Positions 1 to 7,474 of a stretch of 64,000 bases of DNA are shown here, piece after piece. Under the pieces are notes generated by a model. That model did not search any database. It saw only the letters and a list, made by a program, of their open reading frames with translations, and was not told the origin of the DNA. The stretch lies in contig NZ_FYBQ01000010.1 in NCBI RefSeq assembly GCF_900186125.1, positions 55,605 through 119,604 of the forward strand, given 5' to 3'. Within the stretch, counting starts at the first letter, position 1, and every line of letters begins with the position of its first letter. A program made the position numbers and the translations under genes. The DNA is from Listeria goaensis (lineage in GTDB: Bacteria > Bacillota > Bacilli > Lactobacillales > Listeriaceae).

Positions 1-1
1 A

Positions 2-322
2 CACGGGGTGCCTTCGCTCAATATTGTTCTTGGGAAAACGATTGCAATCCCTCATGCGGAAACAGAAAAAGGTGTTTTGAGTCTTGGCATGAGTATGCTT
101 TTTGTGGAAGAAGGATTGTTTTTGGAGGACGGAACGCCGCTGCATTTTATTGTTGTGATTGCGGCAGTGGATAAAAACGCGCATTTCACGGCGCTTCGTC
201 AACTGATGGAGCTTTCAGGTAAAAAGAGTGAGCTTGCCAAACTTAGCGCAGCAAAAAACACAGAAATGATGCATGCAATTATTAAAAATAATACGGGAAA
301 CGAGCTACAGGAGGAGTCGTAA
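2..322 (+). CDS. MtlR/LicR-type PTS-regulated transcription activator, C-terminal EIIA domain (5' truncated by window edge)
   Basis: Only the last 106 codons are inside the window and the frame is open to the left edge. The visible part is a mannitol/fructose-type EIIA domain: an IAIPHAE motif near visible residue 18 holds the histidine phosphorylated by HPr or EII partners, followed by the usual FVEEG...F..DG..L...V..A..D strand pattern. The next gene is a complete stand-alone EIIA, so this one is most likely the tail of a PRD-containing activator (HTH-PRD-PRD-EIIB-EIIA). In L. monocytogenes such a regulator (Lmo2668) controls the pentitol PTS operon that follows. The stop codon overlaps the next ATG (TAATG), implying translational coupling. 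The alternative is a free-standing EIIA protein. Confidence 0.75.
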   Translation, partial: HGVPSLNIVLGKTIAIPHAETEKGVLSLGMSMLFVEEGLFLEDGTPLHFIVVIAAVDKNAHFTALRQLMELSGKKSELAKLSAAKNTEMMHAIIKNNTGNELQEES

Positions 323-795
323 TGGATTTAGTGAAATTTTTGTACAAAGAGCTGATATGGACAGATACAACTTGCGTCACGCAAGAAGATGTTTTTAAAA
401 CGGTAGCGGATAAAGGGGCGGAACTCCACTATGTGACGAATCATTTTCTAGGAAAACTGATGGAGCGTGAGGCGGTCTTTCCCACGGGATTAAAACTCGA
501 TGGATATGGCGTGGCGCTTCCGCATACCGACCCAGAATGTGTGAATGAACAATTTATCGCTGTTTTGACGAGTAAAGAAGGCATTCCGTTTCAACTCATG
601 GAAGATAAAAACCAACATGTAAAAGCAGAAGTGATTTTTGTGCTCGGTTTAAACGAGCCGCACAGTCAACTTGAAGTATTGCGGCAACTAATGGGCATCA
701 TTCAAGATAAGGGGAATATTCGCGCGCTTCATGCGGCTAATTCAGCGGAGGAAATCATTCAAACTTTGGAAAAAATAGCGATAGGAGGAATTTAA
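322..795 (+). CDS. PTS galactitol/pentitol family EIIA component
   Basis: A 157-residue EIIA of the fructose-mannitol/galactitol fold. It accepts phosphate from HPr and passes it to EIIB. The active-site histidine is His68 in the motif GVALPHTD, and the downstream segment with EVIFVLGLNEP and LEVLRQLM is typical of GatA-like proteins. The start ATG overlaps the upstream stop codon and has a good GGAGGAG ribosome site inside the preceding gene. The EIIB gene begins one base after its stop, so EIIA, EIIB and EIIC look like one cotranscribed set. By gene order the closest known system is PTS-Axl of L. monocytogenes (D-arabitol and D-xylitol). The substrate is inferred from context, not from this sequence. 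Confidence 0.88.
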   Translation: MDLVKFLYKELIWTDTTCVTQEDVFKTVADKGAELHYVTNHFLGKLMEREAVFPTGLKLDGYGVALPHTDPECVNEQFIAVLTSKEGIPFQLMEDKNQHVKAEVIFVLGLNEPHSQLEVLRQLMGIIQDKGNIRALHAANSAEEIIQTLEKIAIGGI

Positions 796-796
796 A

Positions 797-1078
797 ATGA
801 GTCAATATACAATTTTAGTAGCATGTGGGGCAGGAATTGCAACATCAACGGTGGTAACTGATAAGGTGGAAAATTTGGTGAAGGAACATCATATTGATGC
901 GACAGTGAAGCAAATTAAAATTTCGGAGGCAGCAGGGCTTCAAGACGGGGCGGACTTGATTGTGTCGACAACGATTTTGCCGACGACGTACAAAATTCCG
1001 GCAATCATTGCGACAAGCTATATTACAGGAATGGGTATGGAGGAATTGGACGAAGAAATTTTATCGTATTTAAAGTAA
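797..1078 (+). CDS. PTS galactitol/pentitol family EIIB component
   Basis: A 93-residue EIIB of the galactitol family. Cys10 in the P-loop-like motif ACGAGIATST is the phosphocysteine that donates phosphate to the incoming polyol. Length and fold match GatB proteins (about 94 residues). The ribosome site AGGAGG lies at the end of the EIIA gene, with only one base between the genes. It acts in the cytoplasm, docked on the EIIC permease encoded next. Confidence 0.9.
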   Translation: MSQYTILVACGAGIATSTVVTDKVENLVKEHHIDATVKQIKISEAAGLQDGADLIVSTTILPTTYKIPAIIATSYITGMGMEELDEEILSYLK

Positions 1079-1164
1079 CTGATGATTAAGGGTTGTCTAA
1101 ATCTTCGGAATAGATGACCCTTGTTATCAAAATAAAAAGACTTGCTTTAGGGAGGAAAAAGAAA

Positions 1165-2436
1165 ATGGATAAACTACTAGCAGGAGTACAGTACGTACTT
1201 AATCTCGGTCCAACTGTTATTTTACCGATTATGATTTTCTTTATTGCACTTATTTTCCGTGTGCCAGCTAAAAAAGCGGTTCGTTCGGCAATTACAATTG
1301 GTATCGGTTTTGTTGGGATAAACTTAGTTATTAGTTTGCTTTCTGACAACTTGGGTCCAGCAGCGCAACAAATGGTTGAACGCTTCGGCATGAACTTAAC
1401 GATTATTGATGCGGGCTGGCCAGCAGCAGCGGCGGCTTCATGGGCATCACCAGTTGCGGCGATTTTAATTCCAATTTGTTTGGCGGTTAACTTATTACTT
1501 ATTTTGATGAAGGCAACTAAGACGCTCGACATCGACATTTGGAACTATTGGCACTTCATTGCAGCGGGTGCGACAGGTTATATCGTAACGGGCGGCAGCT
1601 GGTGGTTCGCGATTCTCTGCGCCATCATTTACGAGGTGCTCGTACTTTGGATGGCAGACAAAACGCAACACATGGTAGAAGATTTTTACGGGTTGAAAGG
1701 GATTTCGTTACCAACAGGCTCCACAGCGGCATTCGGGTTTGTCGGAATTCCAATTGGGTGGCTGATTGCTAGAATTCCGGGGATTAAAAATATTCATATT
1801 GATCCGGAAACGATTCAAAAACGCTTTGGTATTTTCGGTGAGCCAATGATGATGGGCCTCATTCTCGGGATTGCGATTGGACTTCTTGCTGGCTATGACG
1901 TCGGCGCTACAGCGCAACTTGGGATGTCAATGGGCGCCGTGATGTTCCTCATGCCACGGATGGTTAAAATTTTGATGGAAGGCTTAATTCCGATTTCCGA
2001 ATCGGCGCGTGATTTTATGAAATCTCGTTTTAAAGGGCGCGAACTTTATATTGGGCTTGACGCGGCGCTCTCAATTGGGCACCCGGCCAACATTTCAACT
2101 GGTTTAATTCTCGTACCGATTACACTTTTCCTAGCGGTTATTATTCCGGGGAATAAGGTGTTGCCTTTTGGTGACTTGGCCACAATTCCATTTTACGTAT
2201 CGTTCGTTGTAGCTAGTCGAAAAGGGAACATTTTACACTCCGTTTTAGCCGGAACAGTGGTTATCGCTCTTGCGCTTCTGATGGCGACGGACTTTGGGCC
2301 TGTGCATACGGAAATGATGAGCGGTGTATATGAGTTCCCTAAAGGAGCATCTGAGGTGAGTACGCTTGATATGGGTGGTAACTTCTTTAACTGGATTATC
2401 TTGAAATTCTCCCAAATGTGGGCGGCAATTTTCTAA
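1165..2436 (+). CDS. PTS galactitol/pentitol family EIIC permease
   Basis: A 423-residue polytopic membrane protein of the GatC family, the channel that takes up and phosphorylates a polyol. Hydrophobic segments run through the whole length, with the family-typical blocks PTGSTAAFGFVGIPIGW and IGHPANISTGLILVPI. The reading frame opens upstream at 1114, but the ATG at 1165 is preceded by GGGAGGAAAAAG at good spacing and gives a normal hydrophobic N-terminus after MDKLLAGVQ, so that start is preferred. It is separated from EIIB by 86 bases. In L. monocytogenes the homologue Lmo2665 is required for D-arabitol and D-xylitol use; that specificity is transferred here by synteny only. Confidence 0.9.
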   Translation: MDKLLAGVQYVLNLGPTVILPIMIFFIALIFRVPAKKAVRSAITIGIGFVGINLVISLLSDNLGPAAQQMVERFGMNLTIIDAGWPAAAAASWASPVAAILIPICLAVNLLLILMKATKTLDIDIWNYWHFIAAGATGYIVTGGSWWFAILCAIIYEVLVLWMADKTQHMVEDFYGLKGISLPTGSTAAFGFVGIPIGWLIARIPGIKNIHIDPETIQKRFGIFGEPMMMGLILGIAIGLLAGYDVGATAQLGMSMGAVMFLMPRMVKILMEGLIPISESARDFMKSRFKGRELYIGLDAALSIGHPANISTGLILVPITLFLAVIIPGNKVLPFGDLATIPFYVSFVVASRKGNILHSVLAGTVVIALALLMATDFGPVHTEMMSGVYEFPKGASEVSTLDMGGNFFNWIILKFSQMWAAIF

Positions 2437-2462
2437 GAAATATGTAACCGAGGTGACGGATT

Positions 2463-3515
2463 ATGAGAGCAGCTGTGCTCTATCAGAACAATGAAATAAA
2501 GGCGGAAGAAATTGAAGAAGCTGTTTGTCATGCGGATGAAGTTCGCGTTAAGGTGATGGCGGCTGGGATTTGCGGTTCGGATATTCATAAGATGCAAACG
2601 AGATGGAAATATCCGCTGCCAGCTGTCATGGGACATGAGTTTTCGGGTGTGATTACGGAAGTTGGTCGTGACGTGACGAATGTTGCTGTCGGCGACCGTG
2701 TGGCGGGTATTCCGCTTGAACCATGCGGCAAATGTACGTACTGCAAATCAGGCGAGTTTTCCTTATGTGACAATTATCGCATGATTGGTTCACACTTTTA
2801 CGGCGCTTTTGCGGAAAATACCGTTTTGAGGGCGGAAAATGTCATTAAAATTCATGACCTCGATTTTGAGGAGGCGGCAATGCTAGAACCGCTTGCGGTT
2901 TCGATGCACGGGGTACTAGGCATTCGGCCGAAAGTCGGCGATACGGTGTTAGTTTTTGGTGTTGGGACGATTGGGATTTTGACGGTGCAATGCTTGAATT
3001 TGACGGGTGTAAAGGACATCATTGCGGTGGACATTAGCGACAAGAAACTGGAAGATGCGCGTCAGTTCGGATGCACGCACACAATTAACCCCCTAAAGGA
3101 AGATTTGTTGGCGCGCGTTTTAGAGCTAACAAATGGTTTAGGTGTTGATATTGCGATGGAATGCGCGGGTTCGAAGGTGACGCAGGAGCAGTGTTTGCTT
3201 GTGACGAGGAAGAAGGGCAAGATTGGTTACCAAGGAATTGCTTATGCGGACGTGCTCTTGCGTGAGGAAGCGTTTGAAAATATTTTCCGGCGCGAGTTGA
3301 CGCTAAAGGGTTTTTGGAATTCGTATTCGGCGCCGTTTCCAGGGAAAGAGTGGCAGAATTCGATTGAGTTTGTGCGGCAAGGGAAGATTAAATTGAAACC
3401 GCTTATCTCGCATCGCTATGCTGTTCAAAATACGGCAGCCGCCTTTGAAATGATTTTAGGTCGCAAGGAAGATTACAACAAAGTGCTGATTTTACCACAG
3501 AAGGAAGTGTTATAA
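2463..3515 (+). CDS. Zinc-dependent polyol-phosphate dehydrogenase (galactitol-1-phosphate 5-dehydrogenase-like)
   Basis: A 350-residue medium-chain dehydrogenase. Catalytic zinc ligands are visible as Cys37 (ICGSD) and His58-Glu59 (GHEF), structural zinc cysteines at 88, 91, 94 and 102, and a Rossmann glycine motif around residues 165-171 (FGVGTIG). It should oxidise the pentitol phosphate made by the PTS to a ketopentose phosphate (xylulose-5-P or ribulose-5-P) with NAD. It lies 26 bases after EIIC with an adequate GAGGTGA ribosome site, and the next dehydrogenase starts directly after its stop. Two dehydrogenases side by side match the L. monocytogenes pentitol operon, where each handles a different pentitol phosphate. 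Confidence 0.87.
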   Translation: MRAAVLYQNNEIKAEEIEEAVCHADEVRVKVMAAGICGSDIHKMQTRWKYPLPAVMGHEFSGVITEVGRDVTNVAVGDRVAGIPLEPCGKCTYCKSGEFSLCDNYRMIGSHFYGAFAENTVLRAENVIKIHDLDFEEAAMLEPLAVSMHGVLGIRPKVGDTVLVFGVGTIGILTVQCLNLTGVKDIIAVDISDKKLEDARQFGCTHTINPLKEDLLARVLELTNGLGVDIAMECAGSKVTQEQCLLVTRKKGKIGYQGIAYADVLLREEAFENIFRRELTLKGFWNSYSAPFPGKEWQNSIEFVRQGKIKLKPLISHRYAVQNTAAAFEMILGRKEDYNKVLILPQKEVL

Positions 3516-4550
3516 ATGAAAGCGGTAGTGAAAACAGAACCTGGTTATGACAAAATGGAACTCCGAGATGTGCCTGTTCCAGAGGTTTACGGCGACCGTG
3601 TCACAATTAAAGTTGCGTATACGGGGATTTGCGGATCGGATATTCATACGTTTAAAGGGGAGTACAAAAATCCGACAACGCCAGTGACGCTCGGCCACGA
3701 ATTTTCAGGTGAGGTGGTTGCGGTTGGTCCTTTGGTTACGAAATTCAAAATTGGTGACCGGGTGACGAGTGAAACGACGTTCGAAACTTGTGGCGAGTGC
3801 GTTTATTGCAAAGAGCGTGATTACAATTTATGTAGCAACCGAAAAGGAATTGGAACGCAAGCTAACGGCAGTTTTGCGGAGTATGTGTTGTCGCGCGAGG
3901 AGAGCTGTCATTTGCTCGCAGATAGCATTTCATACGAGGCAGCGGCGCTAACGGAACCACTTGCTTGTTGTGTGCATGCGGCTTTGGAAAAAACGGAAGT
4001 GGGTGCGCGTGACACAGTCCTCATTTTTGGACCGGGACCGATTGGACTCCTACTTGCGCAAGTTGCGGTGGCACAAGGTGCGACAGTCATCATGGCGGGG
4101 ATTACAAAAGATAAGGCGCGACTTCTTCTGGCACTTAAACTAGGCGTAGACAAGGTTGTCGATACGCTAACCGATGATTTAGAGGATATCGTTCTAAGCA
4201 TGACAGACGGCTACGGTGCGGATAAAGTGTTTGACTGCTCTGGCGCGGTCCCAGCGGTTAATCAAGGCCTTCCGTTAACAAAGAAAAAAGGCGATTTCGT
4301 TCAAGTTGGCTTATTTGCTGAAAAGAAAAATGCAATTGATGAGGAAGCAATTATTCAACGTGAAATAGCTTATATTGGCAGTCGTTCACAGAAACCAAGT
4401 TCGTGGATTCTCGCGCTTGATTTACTCGCTAAAGGTCAAATTAACGCAGACGAAATGATTACAAAAGTCTATGATTTAGACGACTGGCGCGCGGGTTTTG
4501 AAGCAGTGATGGCTGGAAATGAAATCAAAGTATTAGTGAAATCAAATTAA
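3516..4550 (+). CDS. Zinc-dependent polyol-phosphate dehydrogenase (sorbitol dehydrogenase-like)
   Basis: A 344-residue medium-chain Zn dehydrogenase, a divergent paralogue of the gene just upstream. Catalytic zinc ligands are Cys39 and His61-Glu62 (LGHEF); structural cysteines are at 92, 95, 98 and 106; the nucleotide-binding stretch is FGPGPIGLL. The start ATG immediately follows the stop of the upstream gene and AGGAAG in that gene's end serves as ribosome site, so the two are translationally linked. Its expected job is oxidation of a second pentitol phosphate to a pentose-phosphate pathway intermediate. Which enzyme takes which substrate cannot be read from the sequence. Confidence 0.86.
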   Translation: MKAVVKTEPGYDKMELRDVPVPEVYGDRVTIKVAYTGICGSDIHTFKGEYKNPTTPVTLGHEFSGEVVAVGPLVTKFKIGDRVTSETTFETCGECVYCKERDYNLCSNRKGIGTQANGSFAEYVLSREESCHLLADSISYEAAALTEPLACCVHAALEKTEVGARDTVLIFGPGPIGLLLAQVAVAQGATVIMAGITKDKARLLLALKLGVDKVVDTLTDDLEDIVLSMTDGYGADKVFDCSGAVPAVNQGLPLTKKKGDFVQVGLFAEKKNAIDEEAIIQREIAYIGSRSQKPSSWILALDLLAKGQINADEMITKVYDLDDWRAGFEAVMAGNEIKVLVKSN

Positions 4551-4562
4551 GTAACCATAAGG

Positions 4563-4650
4563 AGGATGACTGTTTTGCAACCTTTTACAAAAAAAGGACA
4601 ACTTTTACAAAACCAAGCTGGCGGGCTGGGGAATTGTAAGCAGTCATCCT
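4563..4650 (+). repeat. 10-bp inverted repeat around small ORF
   Basis: AGGATGACTG at 4563-4572 is repeated as its exact reverse complement at 4641-4650, with G-U and G-C/A-U extensions outside. In RNA this would fold into a long-loop hairpin that hides the AAGGAGG site of the small ORF upstream of rpiB. No T-run follows, so it is not an intrinsic terminator. Confidence 0.5.
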
Positions 4651-4655
4651 TCTGA
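4566..4655 (+). CDS. Possible 29-codon ORF in the dehydrogenase-rpiB gap
   Basis: The 132-base gap contains a strong ribosome site (AAGGAGG) followed by an ATG at 4566 and, at better spacing (9 bases after the AAGGAGG core), an in-frame TTG at 4575. The frame ends at 4655, giving 29 or 26 residues rich in Gln, Gly and Lys. No homologue is recognised. The ribosome site is buried in a perfect 10-bp inverted repeat (4563-4572 with 4641-4650). It may be a short regulatory peptide, a decayed gene or chance; low confidence. Confidence 0.25.
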   Translation: MTVLQPFTKKGQLLQNQAGGLGNCKQSSF

Positions 4656-4682
4656 TTATTATAGCACAGAAGGTGGATTAGG

Positions 4683-5132
4683 ATGAAAATAACAATTGGT
4701 TGTGACCACGGCGGTCTTCGTCTGAAGGAGACCATTGTGCAGCATTTAAAAGAACGCTATGAAGTAACGGATATTGGGACGTACAGCACGGAAAGCGTCG
4801 ATTTCCCGTCTTATGCAGAGGAAGTTGCGCGCAGCGTCACAAATAAAGAAGCGGATTTAGGCATTTTAGTTTGCGGGACGGGCATCGGTATGAGTATTGC
4901 GGCAAACAAAGTGCCGGGCATTCGAGCGGCGGTCGTTTCAGACTGTTTTTCGGCGCAAGCGACGCGCGAACATAACGATAGCAATGTGTTGTGTTTAGGG
5001 GAGCGGGTGCTAGGCGAGGGGCTCGCGCTTCGAATCGTGGATACTTGGCTTTCCGCCGAGTTTAGCGGCGGTCGGCATTCAAAACGGCTTGCTTTAGTCG
5101 AAAATATCGAAAGAAGTGAGGGGTTACGGTGA
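4683..5132 (+). CDS. rpiB: Ribose-5-phosphate isomerase B (RpiB/LacAB family)
   Basis: A 149-residue RpiB-type isomerase interconverting ribose-5-P and ribulose-5-P. The family signature is clear: the N-terminal IGCDHGG loop, and the catalytic Cys64 in ILVCGTGIGMSI followed by the conserved ANK..GIRAA segment. The C-terminal HSKRLALVENIE is also typical. The length matches the family. It is preceded by GAAGGTGG at normal spacing, and its stop overlaps the GTG of the next gene. In this operon it would feed pentitol-derived pentose phosphate into the non-oxidative pentose-phosphate pathway. Confidence 0.9.
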   Translation: MKITIGCDHGGLRLKETIVQHLKERYEVTDIGTYSTESVDFPSYAEEVARSVTNKEADLGILVCGTGIGMSIAANKVPGIRAAVVSDCFSAQATREHNDSNVLCLGERVLGEGLALRIVDTWLSAEFSGGRHSKRLALVENIERSEGLR

Positions 5133-5794
5133 GGCAAATTGCGGCATCGATTATGTGTGCGGACCAATTTCATTTGGCAGATGAGCTTAGGCGCCTAGAA
5201 GCAGCGGACATTCAGCTTTTGCATTGTGATGTTATGGACGGCGTGTATGTGAACAATTTGGCACTCGGACCGGAATATTTGACGGCGCTTCGTGCGGCAA
5301 CGTCCATTCCGCTTGATATTCATTTGGCGACGGTAACGCCACTTAAATATGTGGATATGTTTCAAGTTGCAAAGCCGGAATACATGTCATTCCACGTGGA
5401 GGCTGCGAGTGATGCGATGGAGGTCATTCGGAGGATTAAATCGTACAACATTAAACCTTCGATTGCGCTCAATCCCGAAACGCCCGTTGAGGCCATTTTC
5501 CCGTATTTGGATCACGTGAATATGGTTCTCATGATGACGGTAAATCCAGGCTTTGCGGGGCAGGAATTTAACAAGAACGTCCTAACTAAAATCGCTATTT
5601 TAAAAGAAAAAATAAAAGATAATCCGTATGCTCCGCTTATAGAAGTCGACGGGAATATTAACGGCCATACGGTGGGGCTCATGCGGGACGCGCTTCCAGA
5701 TGTCTTTGTGCTTGGGACGTCGGCGCTTTTTCATCAAAATGATACGTATGATTATGCGACGCGGTCTTTAAAAATTTGGTCGGAAATTGATTAG
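5129..5794 (+). CDS. Ribulose-phosphate 3-epimerase family protein (divergent paralogue)
   Basis: A 221-residue TIM-barrel epimerase. It keeps the family metal and catalytic landmarks: HCDVMDG near residue 33, DIHLAT, FHVEA, MTVNPGFAGQ and EVDGNI. It diverges from canonical Rpe in the segment after the first aspartate (VYVNN instead of HFVPN) and has GNING in place of the VDGGI motif, which suggests a specialised ketose phosphate such as allulose-6-P or a ketopentose-5-P. It starts with GTG overlapping the rpiB stop by four bases. A canonical Rpe follows after only 47 bases, so the two copies probably have different substrates. Confidence 0.82.
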   Translation: MRQIAASIMCADQFHLADELRRLEAADIQLLHCDVMDGVYVNNLALGPEYLTALRAATSIPLDIHLATVTPLKYVDMFQVAKPEYMSFHVEAASDAMEVIRRIKSYNIKPSIALNPETPVEAIFPYLDHVNMVLMMTVNPGFAGQEFNKNVLTKIAILKEKIKDNPYAPLIEVDGNINGHTVGLMRDALPDVFVLGTSALFHQNDTYDYATRSLKIWSEID

Positions 5795-5803
5795 GAGGGA
5801 AAA

Positions 5804-5845
5804 ATGATGATGCAACTCACATTAGAGGGAGGTGAGCGCGCATGA
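5804..5845 (+). other. 13-codon ORF at the position of the missing transketolase gene
   Basis: Between the two epimerase genes an AGGAGGG ribosome site is followed by three in-frame ATG codons (5804, 5807, 5810) and a 13-codon frame ending in TGA that overlaps the next ATG as ATGA. The corresponding L. monocytogenes operon has a transketolase gene (lmo2660) here. A strong start and a coupled stop with nearly nothing between them is what an internal in-frame deletion of that gene would leave. It could equally be a natural coupling leader. Confidence 0.45.
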
Positions 5846-6486
5846 CGCTTCTAGCTCCGTCGCTCCTTGCGGCGAATTATATGCAGCTGGGCGAATCGAT
5901 TCGCGAAGCCGAAATTGCTGGCGCGGACTATTTGCACATTGACGTCATGGACGGCCATTTTGTGCCCAATTTGACGTTTGGGATTGATATGGTGGGGGCA
6001 ATTGCTGGCGTGGCGAACATTCCGCTCGATGTGCATTTGATGCTCGCGAATCCAGATTTGTATATCGAAAAATTTGCGGAAGCAGGGGCAAAAATTATTT
6101 CGGTGCATATCGAAGCTTGTCCGCATATTCATCGTGTCATTCACCAAATTAAAGAAGCGGGCTGCCAGGCGGGTGTCGTTTTAAATCCGGGTACGCCAGC
6201 CGAAAGTTTAGTGAGCGTTTTAGCGGAAGTGGATCTAGTGCTACAAATGACGGTCAATCCAGGCTTTGGCGGACAACGTTTTATTCCAGGAACGCTCCGC
6301 AATATGACTTTTTTAGACCAATATCGAAAAGAAAACGATTTAAATTACCTAATTGAGGTCGATGGTGGTATCAATCAGGAAACGGCGGATTTATGCAAGG
6401 CGGCGGGTGTCGATATTCTTGTCGCAGGCTCGTATTTCTTCCAGAGTGCGGATAAAAAAGTGACGGCAGATTTTTTGAAAAAATGA
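5842..6486 (+). CDS. rpe: Ribulose-phosphate 3-epimerase
   Basis: A 214-residue canonical Rpe that interconverts ribulose-5-P and xylulose-5-P. All signature blocks are present: PSLLAAN at the N-terminus, HIDVMDGHFVPN near residue 33, DVHLM, SVHIEA, MTVNPGFGGQ and EVDGGIN. Translation is coupled to a 13-codon mini-ORF whose TGA overlaps this ATG, with GGGAGGTGAG just upstream as ribosome site. It is the last gene of the pentitol operon and is followed by a clear intrinsic terminator. Together with RpiB it links the two dehydrogenase products to the pentose-phosphate pathway. Confidence 0.92.
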   Translation: MTLLAPSLLAANYMQLGESIREAEIAGADYLHIDVMDGHFVPNLTFGIDMVGAIAGVANIPLDVHLMLANPDLYIEKFAEAGAKIISVHIEACPHIHRVIHQIKEAGCQAGVVLNPGTPAESLVSVLAEVDLVLQMTVNPGFGGQRFIPGTLRNMTFLDQYRKENDLNYLIEVDGGINQETADLCKAAGVDILVAGSYFFQSADKKVTADFLKK

Positions 6487-6502
6487 GTTTTTCTCCAAGC
6501 TG

Positions 6503-6530
6503 AAATCCCTTCTATCAGAAGGGATTTTTC
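6503..6530 (+). terminator. Intrinsic terminator of the pentitol operon
   Basis: AAATCCCTTC pairs with GAAGGGATTT across a five-base loop and is followed by a short T-run. A TATAAT box lies right after it (6536-6541), so the next gene may have its own promoter. Confidence 0.85.
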
Positions 6531-6563
6531 ATGTATAATGAGAAGATGAAGGGAGCGGTTAGA

Positions 6564-7385
6564 ATGATGCATTACCAAAACTTAAACGGCGTCTCCGTTG
6601 AAACGATTTACGCGACATTTTTAGATGCTTTTTCAGATTATGCGCTTCCGATGAAGCCGAGTCTGGATGCCTTTCAGAAGATGCTTGTCGGCAAGGGATT
6701 TCATGCGGATATTTCCGTTGGCGCCTTTTGTGGCACCGACCTGGTCGGGTTTATTTTAAATGCTGAACGCGAAAACAACTTTTATAACCTCGGGACGGGT
6801 GTGAAAGTGGCATTTCGGGCGCAAAAAATCGCTTCTAAGATGCTTGACGCAAGTATTCGAACGCTAAAGGAGCGCGGTGCAGCGGCGTATGTCCTCGAGG
6901 TTTTGCAGGAAAATCGAAAGGCTTTCGCGCTTTATGAGCAAAAAGGCTTTCAAGTCGCGAGGCATTTTTTATGCTTCCGCCTAGACGCCCCACAAGTTCA
7001 GCCACAACTGTCAACTCATGTCACGACAGAAGCAGTAGACCAAGTCGCAAATTTTGAAACCACGCTTGAATTCCCGCCGTCATGGCAGAACAATCAGCAC
7101 GCAATTTTAGCTTTGCGCGGTGACTTCCAGTGTTTTGCGTACCGAAAAGGGGAGGAAGTGCTTGGGTACGCCGTCATAAATCCGACCAGCCAGTCGCTTG
7201 TTCAGATGGGGGCGCAAACGAAAAAAGCCGGCGCGGCCTTACTTGCGCATATCTTGGCGCTGTTCGCTTTTGAAACGCTAAGCACGATTAATGTGGATGC
7301 TAGAAATGAGTCGCTTATCCAATTGCTTACGGAAGTTGGGTTTGTGAGAACGTTCGAGCAATACGAGATGCTTTTTAACCCTTGA
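6564..7385 (+). CDS. GNAT-family N-acetyltransferase with second C-terminal domain
   Basis: A 273-residue protein. The N-terminal half (about residues 1-145) is a GNAT acetyltransferase: VGFILNAER forms the core strand, the acetyl-CoA pyrophosphate loop is degenerate (KVAFRAQKIASKML), and VLQENRKAFALYEQKGF is the classic C-terminal GNAT block. The C-terminal half resembles a second, weaker GNAT-like fold. The frame opens at 6531, but the ATG pair at 6564 follows AAGGGAGCGG and gives a plausible N-terminus. In L. monocytogenes an acetyltransferase annotated as spermine/spermidine-like (lmo2658) follows rpe in the same way. The substrate is unknown. Confidence 0.75.
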   Translation: MMHYQNLNGVSVETIYATFLDAFSDYALPMKPSLDAFQKMLVGKGFHADISVGAFCGTDLVGFILNAERENNFYNLGTGVKVAFRAQKIASKMLDASIRTLKERGAAAYVLEVLQENRKAFALYEQKGFQVARHFLCFRLDAPQVQPQLSTHVTTEAVDQVANFETTLEFPPSWQNNQHAILALRGDFQCFAYRKGEEVLGYAVINPTSQSLVQMGAQTKKAGAALLAHILALFAFETLSTINVDARNESLIQLLTEVGFVRTFEQYEMLFNP

Positions 7386-7474
7386 TAGGTTCTTATTCGC
7401 GCTCAGGCGGTAATTCCGTTATACTGAAAGAAGGGAAAATTGAACATGATTTTTTGAGAAAGTAGGGGTTTTTT

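Noticed and set aside
1086..1538. 150-codon minus-strand frame over the EIIC start
   Set aside because: Antisense to a well-supported EIIC gene, no ribosome site and biased composition typical of a shadow frame.
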